This document shows, piece by piece, positions 1 through 9,154 of a DNA stretch of 64,000 nt. The stretch is taken from assembly GCA_963931615.1 (NCBI GenBank), contig OZ007032.1:1798001-1862000 (forward strand). Direction: 5' to 3'. The position numbers and the translations under genes were made by a program. The notes below the pieces were generated by a model that had not been told where the DNA came from, did no database searches, and was given only the letters and a program-made list of their open reading frames with translations. Each line of letters opens with the position of its first letter. Positions within the stretch are counted from its first letter, which is position 1. This stretch comes from Coprenecus sp902388455. Lineage in GTDB: Bacteria; Bacteroidota; Bacteroidia; Bacteroidales; UBA932.

Positions 1-99
1 TATCACCTGATCTATTTTTTCCCTCACAGCATCTGTCTGCGCCACATAAAACTCTTTGTAATAAGACCTGAACACTTTTACTCTCCTTACAACTTCCAT
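1..99 (-). CDS. RelE/HigB-like toxin, N-terminal fragment (cut by window edge)
   Basis: The first 33 codons of a gene running off the left edge. The peptide starts MEVVRRVKVFRSYYKEFYVA and resembles the N-terminus of Bacteroidales type II RelE/ParE-superfamily toxins, which begin with a short beta strand and a helix rich in Tyr, Phe and Lys. A consensus promoter lies just upstream (-33 TTTG at 141-144, -7 TAACTTTG at 114-121 on the minus strand), so the messenger would start within about 10 bases of the ATG. In this family the antitoxin usually follows the toxin, which would place it outside the window. Only the N-terminus is visible, so the assignment is tentative. Confidence 0.5.
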   Translation of the reverse strand, partial: MEVVRRVKVFRSYYKEFYVAQTDAVREKIDQVI

Positions 100-113
100 C
101 TTACTCCATTTTG

Positions 114-144
114 CAAAGTTAATCAATCAGTTTACAAAATCAAA
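114..144 (-). promoter_or_regulatory. Bacteroidota-type promoter for the toxin-like gene
   Basis: On the minus strand TTTG (144-141), a 19-base spacer and TAACTTTG (121-114) match the Bacteroidota primary sigma consensus. A second -7-like box, TAGCTTTG, lies upstream at 152-159. Confidence 0.6.
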
Positions 145-265
145 CTTTTCGCAAAGCTACATACTGCATCATTCCGAAAAACGGAAATCAAAAAACGTGT
201 GAAGAAATTTACGTTTTTATATTTCCGGCACGATGGAAAGTGCCTGTACTCGCCGAGAGGAAATG

Positions 266-293
266 AAAAAGGGCGGCCGGGAAGGGTCGCCCT
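266..293 (-). terminator. Terminator of the fimbrial operon
   Basis: On the minus strand AGGGCG (293-288) pairs with CGCCCT (275-270) around a C-rich loop and runs into TTTTCATTTCC. It lies about 60 bases past the stop of the tip protein gene. The rest of 100-352 holds two short AT-rich hairpins (172-186 and about 191-217) and no gene. Confidence 0.6.
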
Positions 294-352
294 ATAGTTA
301 TGCGGTACGGGATGTGCCGGGCAGCCGGGAAAGGCCGCACGCATCCGCCCTA

Positions 353-3300
353 TCAGTTGACATCCTTGACACAACGGACGTAACCTCGCTCAGTGTTGTT
401 ATTCAACAGCATAAATACATTGTCGTCCGGACGGTACAAAAAACCCAATCGTTGCCCATCTTTGAAAGTAATGTAACTGGAATTTCCATTAAGGGAAAAT
501 TTAGTAGCACTCATATAAAAAGGCGGCTGCTCTGTCAAAGTTTTAGAATACTCATTTACTCCTCGTAAATCACGATCATACCACTTAACAGTAGCAGATC
601 TATCTGGCCAAGAAGTCAAACGTGTGGACATTATAAGCAACTCCCTTTGATTGGGCACTCTGTATCCCTCAGGGCAAGGCGACTCACCCGTTTGGAAAGA
701 TTCCCATGTCCTGACATTGTCCCATACTATATCTGTTTCATCCTCGGTCGAACCCCAGTCATCTAAGACACCGGGACGATGCCCATCAACTTTATGTATA
801 AGGGGCCGCGGAGAAATAGCTGAATCCACACTAAACTTCACATAGGGCAAATTCCAACCATCTTCGTTTCTTTCATTATGTACGGGAAGAAAAGACTCAC
901 TATACGGTGCCGGACGGAGAGACTTAGGGTTAATCTTTGTCATGTCTATGATATGATAGCCTGGATGCTGTGGATCCGGACGGACATCTACTATATCATC
1001 TATTTCTGAAGTCACATACTCAACATCGTCATTCAAGCCCAGATTACGAAGGCAACGATACGAATACCGTGAACCATTTAGATCTATACTTCCTCTATAG
1101 TCATCAGTATGACCATAAGAGCCTCGAGAGGCACCTTCCTCAGCCCAAAGCACCCAAGGATTACTGCCGTCTGCAGAACTCGTAGTGTAATGCCAGTACT
1201 GTCCGACCCTACTTTGAGGAAACAAACGGGAGGCTTCGTTGAGGGCCCACTCTCCGATATAGATATCAGTAAGCTGGTCAATGGCAGCAAGGTACCATTT
1301 TACTTCTGTATTATCAATCCGCCCATCACCATTCTCATCCCGGTTACGCATGAGGCAGGCATATGCAGCGCTATTATAGTTTCCACGCAAGCTGTTGGTT
1401 GTGAAGTCCACATACGTGTTCCAGCTGCCGGTCATCCACTGCAGGCTGTTGGCTCTGCCGTCACGGGTACTGCTTCCACGGCTTACATCCCCAGGCTCAA
1501 GACGCTCACCCGTCGTCGTACTGCCCCAGCCAGAATTGGTCTCAAGTCCCCAAGCTGTCCTGAGTACATCATCACCGGCGTTCTTATTGTAGATTGTACG
1601 GATTGAGCGCTGAGTAAATGTATGAAGAGATGTTACCTTACTGGAATTTCCGTCCTCACTGTACATATCTCCGGATGGAGTAAGAATATGCAGCTGACGG
1701 TCATCCGTGTCCACGCATTTTTTCCAGAAAAGTTCCGGAGTGGAACTTGTCACATTGCCCTCGGGATCCGACGTATAGAGATACTCATCAACAAAAGCAG
1801 TGATGCAGATATGTTCACTTGTTCCACTGGCTATCAAACTATTTATATCTCCTGCCTCATATTTTGCCTTAAGGTATTTGATGAGCTGGTCTATGTCCAA
1901 CAACGGGCGTTTAGATGGATTCGCCGCAGCTGCATCTATTTCCTCCATAGTCCATTCACGACCCGGTTCATACCTGCCGTCGCCCGGGAAAGTGACATAA
2001 TATCCGTGCGACACATTGAAATGTCTGTTAATTGCAAACTTTATCCACTGATAGTCCTTCACTCCCGGCCCAGGCACACCCGAACCTGAATATATGCCGG
2101 AGCTGAACGGGGTGCGTACTCCCCATGTCATAGTCTCAAACGGAGAACTCAAAGGTATATCCAGAATACGTGTCTCATAGTGAGCATCCACATCTATCAC
2201 ATCTGCACTAACCACGACATCTCCTTCATAACCCGGACGATTCTCATCTCCCTGCTCTACCTCTACCACGATATTGTTGACACCTGTAACTGTAATATTG
2301 TAGGTATAACTGCCGTTCTGTCTGGTGTCGTAATCATTGAGATCAGGGTTAGGGTTCATATCGGACTTCGCATAGCCGAGATGAACATAGAAAGTGACCT
2401 CTGCATTGATTACCTGCCCACCGTCTTTGTACGAGATATAACCGGTAATCTCAAGATAGGTGGAATTGTCATTAGCATATTCAAATGTGCCGTCTGCAGC
2501 ACGTTTTTCCCTGAGAGCATACTCGGAGACAGACTTCTTGGCGACCTTTCTGTTCTCCGGCATATAGAATGAAAAACTTCCTCCACTATAATACAACGTA
2601 TTGTCCCTGTCTTCCGATTCAAGGTCCTCAAACTCGAATTCTCTGGTATCAAAATAGCTACCGTTTGCATCCCATGCGGAAGTACTACCTGTACCTATTT
2701 CCGCCCACGGACCTGCCTTTGCAGCCGGATTGTCAAACGGCACCAGCCTTGACTGCCCAGGTACACGCCTTACCCTCCATGTCTTGGGCTGGAATGAGAA
2801 ATCAGTCCAAGCACTGTTGCTCGGGGACGATGTGAGCACGACCTTGATTTTCGCATCTATGCGGCGGAGTACAAGATCACAGTCCATAGTAGCGTCTTGC
2901 TCCGGGCCGGATATCGTGACATTCTCCGCCATGGCGGACATCAACATATTATTACCTCTGATAACACTCTCCATCGCCGGAACAACAAGATCCTTGAATC
3001 CCTGCAGAGTTGTAATGTCATCAAGTGTAGCTTTTGACAGTGTGTAGACCGTAGTTACCCCTCCTTCCGAGATATTGGCCACAGCAACTACTGTCGCCCC
3101 TGTCATCGACGGGACATTAAAGCTGACACTACCTGTCACAGGAGACCCTGGATTGACAATCAGACCACCTTGTGGTTCGTAAAAAAACGCTGTTTCTACA
3201 CCATCATTATTTGTTGTGGACACACGGTTACCGTCGCTGTCAAAGACCATTACATAGAGATTTGAGACCCTTGACTCATTTACGGAAGGATTTTCTTCTG

Positions 3301-3463
3301 CCCTGGTATACACCTGACCGCCGTCAATTCCGAAATTGATATTAACTGTCGTCGGCACACCTTCCACTATCCTGTCCGAACTGGTAAGCCTCTCGTCAAA
3401 GGTACATCCGGCAAAAAACATTGCCGCTGCTGATATAAGACAATATAATATATTCTTCTTCAT
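353..3463 (-). CDS. Large fimbrial tip lipoprotein (DUF4906-like, lectin-like C-terminus)
   Basis: A 1036-residue protein, last gene of the fimbrial operon. The start is ATG at 3463, giving a lipoprotein signal MKKNILYC...FFAGC with lipidated Cys20; the longer ORF begins inside the preceding gene. The N-terminal third is fimbrillin-like, with a T-R-A motif at 53-55 that resembles the strand-release cleavage site of Mfa-type subunits. The middle carries NRDENGDGRID (about residue 705), typical of DUF4906-type proteins. The C-terminus has CPEGYRVPNQRE (about residue 930) and ends GYVRCVKDVN, as in Fib_succ_major/C-type-lectin-like folds. Length, position and this end domain suggest the adhesive tip subunit. 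Role by family analogy; the ligand is unknown. Confidence 0.8.
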   Translation of the reverse strand: MKKNILYCLISAAAMFFAGCTFDERLTSSDRIVEGVPTTVNINFGIDGGQVYTRAEENPSVNESRVSNLYVMVFDSDGNRVSTTNNDGVETAFFYEPQGGLIVNPGSPVTGSVSFNVPSMTGATVVAVANISEGGVTTVYTLSKATLDDITTLQGFKDLVVPAMESVIRGNNMLMSAMAENVTISGPEQDATMDCDLVLRRIDAKIKVVLTSSPSNSAWTDFSFQPKTWRVRRVPGQSRLVPFDNPAAKAGPWAEIGTGSTSAWDANGSYFDTREFEFEDLESEDRDNTLYYSGGSFSFYMPENRKVAKKSVSEYALREKRAADGTFEYANDNSTYLEITGYISYKDGGQVINAEVTFYVHLGYAKSDMNPNPDLNDYDTRQNGSYTYNITVTGVNNIVVEVEQGDENRPGYEGDVVVSADVIDVDAHYETRILDIPLSSPFETMTWGVRTPFSSGIYSGSGVPGPGVKDYQWIKFAINRHFNVSHGYYVTFPGDGRYEPGREWTMEEIDAAAANPSKRPLLDIDQLIKYLKAKYEAGDINSLIASGTSEHICITAFVDEYLYTSDPEGNVTSSTPELFWKKCVDTDDRQLHILTPSGDMYSEDGNSSKVTSLHTFTQRSIRTIYNKNAGDDVLRTAWGLETNSGWGSTTTGERLEPGDVSRGSSTRDGRANSLQWMTGSWNTYVDFTTNSLRGNYNSAAYACLMRNRDENGDGRIDNTEVKWYLAAIDQLTDIYIGEWALNEASRLFPQSRVGQYWHYTTSSADGSNPWVLWAEEGASRGSYGHTDDYRGSIDLNGSRYSYRCLRNLGLNDDVEYVTSEIDDIVDVRPDPQHPGYHIIDMTKINPKSLRPAPYSESFLPVHNERNEDGWNLPYVKFSVDSAISPRPLIHKVDGHRPGVLDDWGSTEDETDIVWDNVRTWESFQTGESPCPEGYRVPNQRELLIMSTRLTSWPDRSATVKWYDRDLRGVNEYSKTLTEQPPFYMSATKFSLNGNSSYITFKDGQRLGFLYRPDDNVFMLLNNNTERGYVRCVKDVN

Positions 3464-3473
3464 AACCATAATT

Positions 3474-4511
3474 TTAATCAAATGAAGGCACGTCAACTGT
3501 CCAGGACTCCCATGGCCCGACCTCAAATTTCACATCAAGTCCCGTTGTAGTAATATTGGCATTGATATTAACCTGATGATTCCTGATAAAATACGACTCC
3601 GAGGTAAAGACCTGGGGAGGATAGGTTCTGACACTTGTCTCGATTCCCAACGTGTAGGGGCTCTGCTCGTTCGGTGACGTATATGCGTGTGTGGGATAAA
3701 GGTAAAGAGACAACGGCTGAGTAGAACCGTTTGCAGGTATCACATCAACATTACCGGCGTTGAATTCAAACGGAGCATACACTATGCCGTCAGGAACATC
3801 CAGATTATACTCCCGGAACATATTGAAACTGTTGCCGAAAAACTGTCCAAAACTTACTTTCCCCAAAGTTATCGGACTACCGACACTGTTCTTGACTATC
3901 AGTGACAACTTTACCACAGAACGTTCAAGATCTACCTCGACCGGTCCCATGTCTCTTGTTATATCTACATTGACAGCACTGCCGGACATCGGCAGACCGT
4001 CCTGCTCTATGTTGCGTCCAGTTCTGGGGAAATGCCAGTTGGCCGGTTCTGCGTCAGGTTCAGTATATACTATCTTCGTACTGTTTTCCAGCGCAGCCAG
4101 TATATTGTCCGTTGTATAATACTCTTCTCCCCACAGACTTTTCTCGTTTGCAATAACATAGAAAGATGCTCTGCCATAAGGTATGTTCGGAATCTTCAAC
4201 ACTACATCCGGCTGCCCACTCTGCGTATTGACCGTAAACTCGCTCTCGGAAAGAATCTCATTGTATATTATCGTCTTCGGTCCTGTCGACACAATAACCC
4301 TAAGCGTATGCAGTTCCTTCTCAAACTGCGATGCATCCACATAGGCTCTTGTCCAAGGACCGTCCTCCACTGATATGTCTCTGCCGGAAAGTCCGATCCG
4401 GAACTGCACATCAGTACTACCGCTCTCTTCATCGACCAACTTCTCCGAGCATGAGCCAAGAAGTATAAGCGCAGTTAGAGCCGTCATCCATATCTTTGTA
4501 TTTGCTTTCAT
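3474..4511 (-). CDS. Fimbrial subunit lipoprotein (Mfa/FimA-like)
   Basis: A 345-residue lipoprotein starting at the internal ATG (MKANTKIWMTALTALILLGSC, lipid Cys21); the three extra residues of the longest ORF look unnecessary. A T-R-A motif at 54-56 matches the position of the proteolytic site in Bacteroidales fimbrillins. The segment ERSVVKLSLIVKN and the strand-rich C-terminus recall FimA/Mfa-like subunits. The stop lies 10 bp before the tip protein gene, so the two are probably co-translated. Likely an accessory or adaptor subunit between shaft and tip, inferred from gene order only. Confidence 0.7.
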   Translation of the reverse strand: MKANTKIWMTALTALILLGSCSEKLVDEESGSTDVQFRIGLSGRDISVEDGPWTRAYVDASQFEKELHTLRVIVSTGPKTIIYNEILSESEFTVNTQSGQPDVVLKIPNIPYGRASFYVIANEKSLWGEEYYTTDNILAALENSTKIVYTEPDAEPANWHFPRTGRNIEQDGLPMSGSAVNVDITRDMGPVEVDLERSVVKLSLIVKNSVGSPITLGKVSFGQFFGNSFNMFREYNLDVPDGIVYAPFEFNAGNVDVIPANGSTQPLSLYLYPTHAYTSPNEQSPYTLGIETSVRTYPPQVFTSESYFIRNHQVNINANITTTGLDVKFEVGPWESWTVDVPSFD

Positions 4512-4524
4512 GCTTCTCATATAC

Positions 4525-5565
4525 TTACCAGGTAATATTGTTGTCTTCAGCTGGTTCCCAGTCCACTACGTCAATGTTCAAGGAGACGTCGGCGGTACCG
4601 AGGATGAGGGTGTAGCGGTAGTGGCGGCCGGGCTGCCAGGCGGGGTCGGCCGGAAGGGGCAACGATTTGGTCTCAGAGGCTCCCGCACCGGCTCCGTCAG
4701 CACCGATTGTGTAGGTAACTTCCACCTGTGCGGTTCCGGGAGTCTGGGGTATCAGAAGCAGGTCGGAAAGCACATCGACAGAGGTGCCGTTCGATGGCAG
4801 CGGGTCGGCGACTCCGGTCAGATCGGCCGTGAAGTTGCCCGCCGGAACATTTGACAAAGCACCGACTTCGGTAAGAAGGCTCCATGTATCCGTTCCACTT
4901 GCAGCCGTATTGTACTCTCCGAGAACGCTCATTCCTTCAAAAGTAAGGGAGCCGAGCGAGACATTATCGCCGGCGGCCTTGACAGCGATGCTGACGCGGG
5001 AAAGCAGATGCTCGAAATTAAACTTCACCGGACTGACATCGGGTGATGACATAGTATAATTACGTGTATAGCCGGCAACCATCAGGTCATTGGAAGCCGT
5101 AGGGCCGTAGTAATAATCAATACTCAGCCCATCAAGGTCCGTCTGCTCATCGCCATCTGTTTTCGGAGCACTGAATGTTACTGCAAGAGCATCTTTGTCC
5201 TTTACGATATCTGTGACGGCTAATTTAGAGGGATGAGGATAGAAGGCATCGAAACGCCACTTCCCTTCCTGCCAAAGCTGGAGATCATCGTACATCCAGA
5301 GGTCTCCGCTACGGTAGACCCGGACATTATTCATAGGAGTACTCTGCAAAATTCCACCATCATAATATGCGGCCCAGACGGCGAACTCATCCATATCTGC
5401 GGAGGACACGACGGGAGCCTTTGTCTCGACTGATGTAGTAAAACCGATATACTGCTCTGCCTGGCCTTTGTTGTCAATGCTGACTTTAGTACACGATGAT
5501 GCGAATGCCAGCAGGGACAGAGCGGCAGCTGCATTCAATGCGTATATAAGAGAGATTTGTTTCAT
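4525..5565 (-). CDS. Fimbrillin family lipoprotein (Mfa-like 1)
   Basis: A 346-residue protein with a lipoprotein signal (lipidated Cys25 in LLAFASSC), a V-E-T-K-A motif at 46-50 where fimbrillins are trimmed before donor-strand assembly, and the aromatic block LWMYDDLQLWQEGKWRFDAF typical of Fimbrillin_like/Mfa_like_1 proteins. The C-terminus ends in alternating strands (ADVSLNIDVVDWEPAEDNNITW), as in subunits that donate a strand to their neighbour. It sits between the smaller fimbrillin and the next subunit. A shaft subunit is likely, but the sequence cannot rank the two fimbrillins as major and minor. Confidence 0.8.
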   Translation of the reverse strand: MKQISLIYALNAAAALSLLAFASSCTKVSIDNKGQAEQYIGFTTSVETKAPVVSSADMDEFAVWAAYYDGGILQSTPMNNVRVYRSGDLWMYDDLQLWQEGKWRFDAFYPHPSKLAVTDIVKDKDALAVTFSAPKTDGDEQTDLDGLSIDYYYGPTASNDLMVAGYTRNYTMSSPDVSPVKFNFEHLLSRVSIAVKAAGDNVSLGSLTFEGMSVLGEYNTAASGTDTWSLLTEVGALSNVPAGNFTADLTGVADPLPSNGTSVDVLSDLLLIPQTPGTAQVEVTYTIGADGAGAGASETKSLPLPADPAWQPGRHYRYTLILGTADVSLNIDVVDWEPAEDNNITW

Positions 5566-5588
5566 CGCGTCTTCGTTTTAATTTGGGA

Positions 5589-5616
5589 CCGGGAGGGGAC
5601 ATTCAACCCCGCCCGG
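5589..5616. repeat. Strong inverted repeat between the two fimbrillin genes
   Basis: CCGGGAGGGG (5589-5598) and CCCCGCCCGG (5607-5616) form a 10-position GC-rich stem with one mismatch and an 8-base loop. On the coding (minus) strand no U-run follows, so it is more likely an mRNA-stability or partial-termination element protecting the upstream fimbrillin transcript than a full terminator. Confidence 0.6.
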
Positions 5617-5647
5617 CCGGTTGTTATATGTTAAGTAACTCACTTAC

Positions 5648-6625
5648 CTACTGAACATCCTCAAGGGGAATCTCAGGATCAGGATTACCCTCATTGGGAT
5701 TTCTGAAATTTTTCCAAGGAGTAACGTCAGGATCTGCAAATTCAATCACTTTCAAGTCAGTGCCGGTAATGGTGGCTACATAGTTGTAACGGTAGCCGGG
5801 CTGCCATGTATAAGTAGCGATAGTAGATTTCAGATCATTTGCAATCTTGGTTCCATCTGTCTTGGTCACTGTCGCAGTGAAAGCAATCTCAAGATCAACA
5901 CCGCTGGTCACAGGTATAACAACGAACTCATCGGACTCACCGGCTGTCTCCTGTGTACTGGTAAAGTTAGCGCTTGTAAAATCGGTATTTGCTGAAGTCG
6001 CACCCCATTTGATACCGTCTACATTCAATGTCATGGTAGCGGTATTGGGCACTTGCTTAACAGTGAAACCGGTAATATGAATGTCGTTGTCTCCTACTCC
6101 GTTATTCAAGGTGAACTTAATCATTGCGAGAGCATGGTCGAAAGTGAATGCGACAGGAGTATTCGCTGTTTCCAGATCAGTATCTGAAATAGAGACTACC
6201 AGGTCCCTCTTGTCATCGTTTTTCACTGTGTAGTCAGCTATCTGAAGCTCGTCACTGGCAACAAATGTCACACCTGTCAGGACACCGTCAGTAGTCGCAT
6301 TGTATCCGCCATTGGAGTATGCAGCAAAGGCATATCCGGCATTTTGCTTCCACTGTTTGAGATCATCGTAAACATACACACCGTTTTTCAAATACACTTT
6401 CTCATTGTTGAAGAAATTTGCGTTGTCAGTTGTGTAGGCGAGAACGTAGAAGTTGTCAAACTGGTCCTCTGTAATCTGATTGACCGTAGCTTTTGTAGGA
6501 TTGCCGATGAAGGCGTTGTCAAAACCGATGTAGCGGCTGTCCGGTATATCGGTAACTTCTGTCTTTGTGCAGCCGGCGAGGACCATTGCCCCGACAGAGA
6601 GTGCTGCGATAATTACTTTTTTCAT
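5648..6625 (-). CDS. Fimbrillin family lipoprotein, probable major subunit
   Basis: A 325-residue protein with lipoprotein signal MKKVIIAALSVGAMVLAGC (Cys19), N-P-T-K-A at 42-46 as candidate protease site, and VYVYDDLKQWKQNAGYAFAAY, the aromatic signature also found in the next gene. It is the first subunit-type gene after the two assembly-type genes and is followed by a strong hairpin, an arrangement expected for the most abundant subunit. The C-terminal VTPWKNFRNPNEGNPDPEIP is extended and polar, possibly the exchangeable strand. Family membership is clear; the major-subunit role is inferred from position and the hairpin. Confidence 0.8.
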   Translation of the reverse strand: MKKVIIAALSVGAMVLAGCTKTEVTDIPDSRYIGFDNAFIGNPTKATVNQITEDQFDNFYVLAYTTDNANFFNNEKVYLKNGVYVYDDLKQWKQNAGYAFAAYSNGGYNATTDGVLTGVTFVASDELQIADYTVKNDDKRDLVVSISDTDLETANTPVAFTFDHALAMIKFTLNNGVGDNDIHITGFTVKQVPNTATMTLNVDGIKWGATSANTDFTSANFTSTQETAGESDEFVVIPVTSGVDLEIAFTATVTKTDGTKIANDLKSTIATYTWQPGYRYNYVATITGTDLKVIEFADPDVTPWKNFRNPNEGNPDPEIPLEDVQ

Positions 6626-6715
6626 AAAATAAATTTAATTTAAGAGTTATTATTATTTAGTTATGCTATTATGTTTTATGTTTCTTTTATTCTGTTTCTT
6701 ACAGTTTGTCATCCA

Positions 6716-7762
6716 TTATAATGGCAGCACGATATCCTCATAGTCCCCCCATCCATCCACATCGACATCGAATCCTCCGCTGCTGCCTATCTCCCCGGCA
6801 CTGATAGTCAGTCCGCTCACAGTAATCACTCCTCCGCGCGGCTGGTCGGCCATCTGCTCCGAGATATCGAACTCGAAGACCTTGATGCTGCCGTCGGGAA
6901 GCATGACCTCGAGGTTGAGTCCGAAGGCGCCCGTCACTTCCCCGGGCGCCTTGCCGGGATAGTATTTGTCCGGGTAGTCGGGTACACCGAAAGTGCTGAC
7001 TACCGCACTGACCACGCCGCGCTCCAGATCGATGTCCGTCTCATCGAAGAGGACTGTCGCCTTGTCCGACCCCGTGCGGCCATCCTGCAAGAAGACCGAC
7101 TGGGCCATACCGGCCAGGGCGCCGCGGGCCAGCTTAACATACTCTATTCCGGATTCGAACTCATATACCAATACATATTTGTACACCAGCGGCCGGAGCG
7201 TCACGGGCAGGTCCAGAGGTGTAGCGTCGGGCGAACCTGCCGGCTCATAGTTCTCGATCCATGCACCGAACAGCATGTCCGGCGAATTGACCGTACTTTC
7301 TTCTCCGTGCGCATCCTGATAGGTGGAGCGGGTGCGGGTACGGGTCGTAGCCGAAGCCTCCGCCCAGGTATCCAGTCCGCTGAACACGATGTACTCCGTA
7401 TCGTCGTTGTAGAAGAGCAGCGAATGACGTCCCTCTCCCACCGGCAGCACTCCTCCGTCCGCTCCGATATGTCTCTCAGTCGGGCTGCCTTCTTCCCGGT
7501 ACACGAACACCGCCAAGCCCCCGCCGGGTACCGGCCGCAGACTGTCGTAGGCGTACCCTGCCGGCGAATCCCATACAGCCATCCAGTCCCGGCCATAATC
7601 CCTCTCCCAGGCCAGTTCCCAGTCAGCCAGCACATTGGCCTTCCAGTGATCGTGGTCATAGCACAACTCCTTGCGGCATCCCGTCAGGAGCACGGCCACA
7701 CAGAGAAGAAGCAGTACATGCAGGACAATCCTCTGCCTGCCGCAGAAGCCCGGCCGCATCAT
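6716..7762 (-). CDS. DUF5119-family lipoprotein of the fimbrial operon
   Basis: A 348-residue lipoprotein. The chosen ATG (7762-7760) overlaps the stop of the preceding gene as ATGA, which argues for translational coupling and against the longer ORF start. The signal is Arg-rich followed by IVLHVLLLLCVAVLLTGC. The next residues, RKELCYDHDHW, are typical of DUF5119/FimB-like proteins encoded beside DUF3575 genes in Mfa-type loci. These are thought to anchor or limit fimbriae at the outer membrane. Base composition is more GC-rich than the fimbrillins downstream, suggesting a more conserved assembly module beside faster-changing subunits. Confidence 0.75.
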   Translation of the reverse strand: MMRPGFCGRQRIVLHVLLLLCVAVLLTGCRKELCYDHDHWKANVLADWELAWERDYGRDWMAVWDSPAGYAYDSLRPVPGGGLAVFVYREEGSPTERHIGADGGVLPVGEGRHSLLFYNDDTEYIVFSGLDTWAEASATTRTRTRSTYQDAHGEESTVNSPDMLFGAWIENYEPAGSPDATPLDLPVTLRPLVYKYVLVYEFESGIEYVKLARGALAGMAQSVFLQDGRTGSDKATVLFDETDIDLERGVVSAVVSTFGVPDYPDKYYPGKAPGEVTGAFGLNLEVMLPDGSIKVFEFDISEQMADQPRGGVITVSGLTISAGEIGSSGGFDVDVDGWGDYEDIVLPL

Positions 7763-9000
7763 CTTGCACCTCCTTTTCCGCCGGCTGTCCGGCGTCCGGC
7801 ATCCCACAGCTTCCACACCAGCGCCACCTTGAGCTTCAGCGGCCCGAAGTAGTGCATGCGCGAAGTCTGCTGATACACATAATGAGTACCTTCCATATAC
7901 GGTACGGGCAGATACTCCTCATACTCCGTGAACAGATATCCCGCTCCGACACCGAATTCCAGCGCCAGCCGCTTTCCGACCGGCATCATGTAGCCGTAGC
8001 TCAGCCCGATGAAGCCTCCCTCACCCTTATAGCCGCGGCCACCGTTCTCCAGGTCATACCATGTTCCCCCGGCGAATACTCCGAGATAATGCCCGTGCCA
8101 GGGCTCTTCGGTCTTGAACCACCAGCGTGCCTCAGGATATATGGTCGCTATCTGGTAATACTTGTGCGCGGCATCCCTGCTCCACCAGGCCACAGCCCCC
8201 TGAGCAGACACTGACCAGGAGTCATTGATCAGAAACTCGGCTTCCAGTGACGGCATCAGGGCCGCATCGGCCAGCAGGTTGGTCTTCAAAGCCATACGGT
8301 ACAACGGGATATGCTCCCTCACCGGCCGTGGAAGCGGAGCGGCAAGAGAATCCTCCTCCATCCTGGAGACCTCCCCCACGGCTGAAGGCAGGGCCACCAT
8401 CTGAGGAAGCGGGGCATAGGAGACTATCACCTCCACCCTTCGCAACTGAGGGAACACATTGTCCATCATATAGTTGAAGGTCCGACCGCCATTGAGGTCC
8501 ATCAGGCTCTTCTTACGTCCTCCGACCACCCGGCCATTGCGCAGGACCCACTGAGGGGTATTACGTACGATTGTCAGCACCCTCTCCGAATGAGGGAACG
8601 GCTCACCGTCCGTCAGCAGAGCCTCGAACCCCTCCCAGTCCACACCCATTCCCTCCGAGCGGACATCCGTCCGTCCGCCCAGCAGTACTCCCGTCCGCTC
8701 CTCTATATAAGACAATACGGACTCCGTCCTTTCCACGGAGAGCCTCATATTGAAAGCGACAGTACCCTCAACGGACGCATAACCCTCCAGCCGCATCCCG
8801 AAAGGAGTGTTCCGGCTGTTGCGGGAGACTATCCCGACAAGGCTGTCAAGTACCTGGAAATTAGTGGACAATGAAGTATCTATCACTGCCTCTCCTTTCT
8901 GGAAGTACACAGACAGAGTGTCTCTCTTCACGCTTTGGGCATCCAGGCTGAGGACGCCGGTGAATACGAGGAGGATGAATGTGGACAATAAATACCTCAC
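7759..9000 (-). CDS. DUF3575 outer-membrane protein with OmpA-like N-terminus
   Basis: A 413-residue first gene of the fimbrial operon. It starts with GTG at 9000; no in-frame ATG fits the signal peptide RYLLSTFILLVFTGVLSLDAQ. Residues about 25-190 resemble an OmpA/MotB-type fold (GMRLEGYASVEGT, NMRLSVERTESVLSYIEERTG). Residues about 230-400 form a DUF3575 beta-barrel-like domain (MALKTNLLADAALMPSLEAEF, YGYMMPVGKRLALEFGVGAGYLF). Such proteins head Bacteroidales fimbrial loci and are thought to act in the outer membrane in assembly or anchoring. A -7 box TATCTTTG lies at 9036-9029. Confidence 0.75.
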   Translation of the reverse strand: MRYLLSTFILLVFTGVLSLDAQSVKRDTLSVYFQKGEAVIDTSLSTNFQVLDSLVGIVSRNSRNTPFGMRLEGYASVEGTVAFNMRLSVERTESVLSYIEERTGVLLGGRTDVRSEGMGVDWEGFEALLTDGEPFPHSERVLTIVRNTPQWVLRNGRVVGGRKKSLMDLNGGRTFNYMMDNVFPQLRRVEVIVSYAPLPQMVALPSAVGEVSRMEEDSLAAPLPRPVREHIPLYRMALKTNLLADAALMPSLEAEFLINDSWSVSAQGAVAWWSRDAAHKYYQIATIYPEARWWFKTEEPWHGHYLGVFAGGTWYDLENGGRGYKGEGGFIGLSYGYMMPVGKRLALEFGVGAGYLFTEYEEYLPVPYMEGTHYVYQQTSRMHYFGPLKLKVALVWKLWDAGRRTAGGKGGAR

Positions 9001-9028
9001 CTCAATAAAAAACCTTCGTTTAGGAATA

Positions 9029-9036
9029 CAAAGATA
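9029..9036 (-). promoter_or_regulatory. Candidate -7 box of the fimbrial operon
   Basis: TATCTTTG on the minus strand, 29 bases before the GTG start. The upstream 90 bases are very AT-rich and I see no well-spaced -33 TTG, so the promoter may need an activator or be weak. Confidence 0.45.
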
Positions 9037-9154
9037 TTAAAATAAAATAACACTTTTGTAAAAATTTTCAAAAAATTTTAAAATTGGAGTAAATTATTTA
9101 AAAATCAGATATCTAATACTCCAAATCCTGCGCTATTCTGATTGTTGTTTCTGA

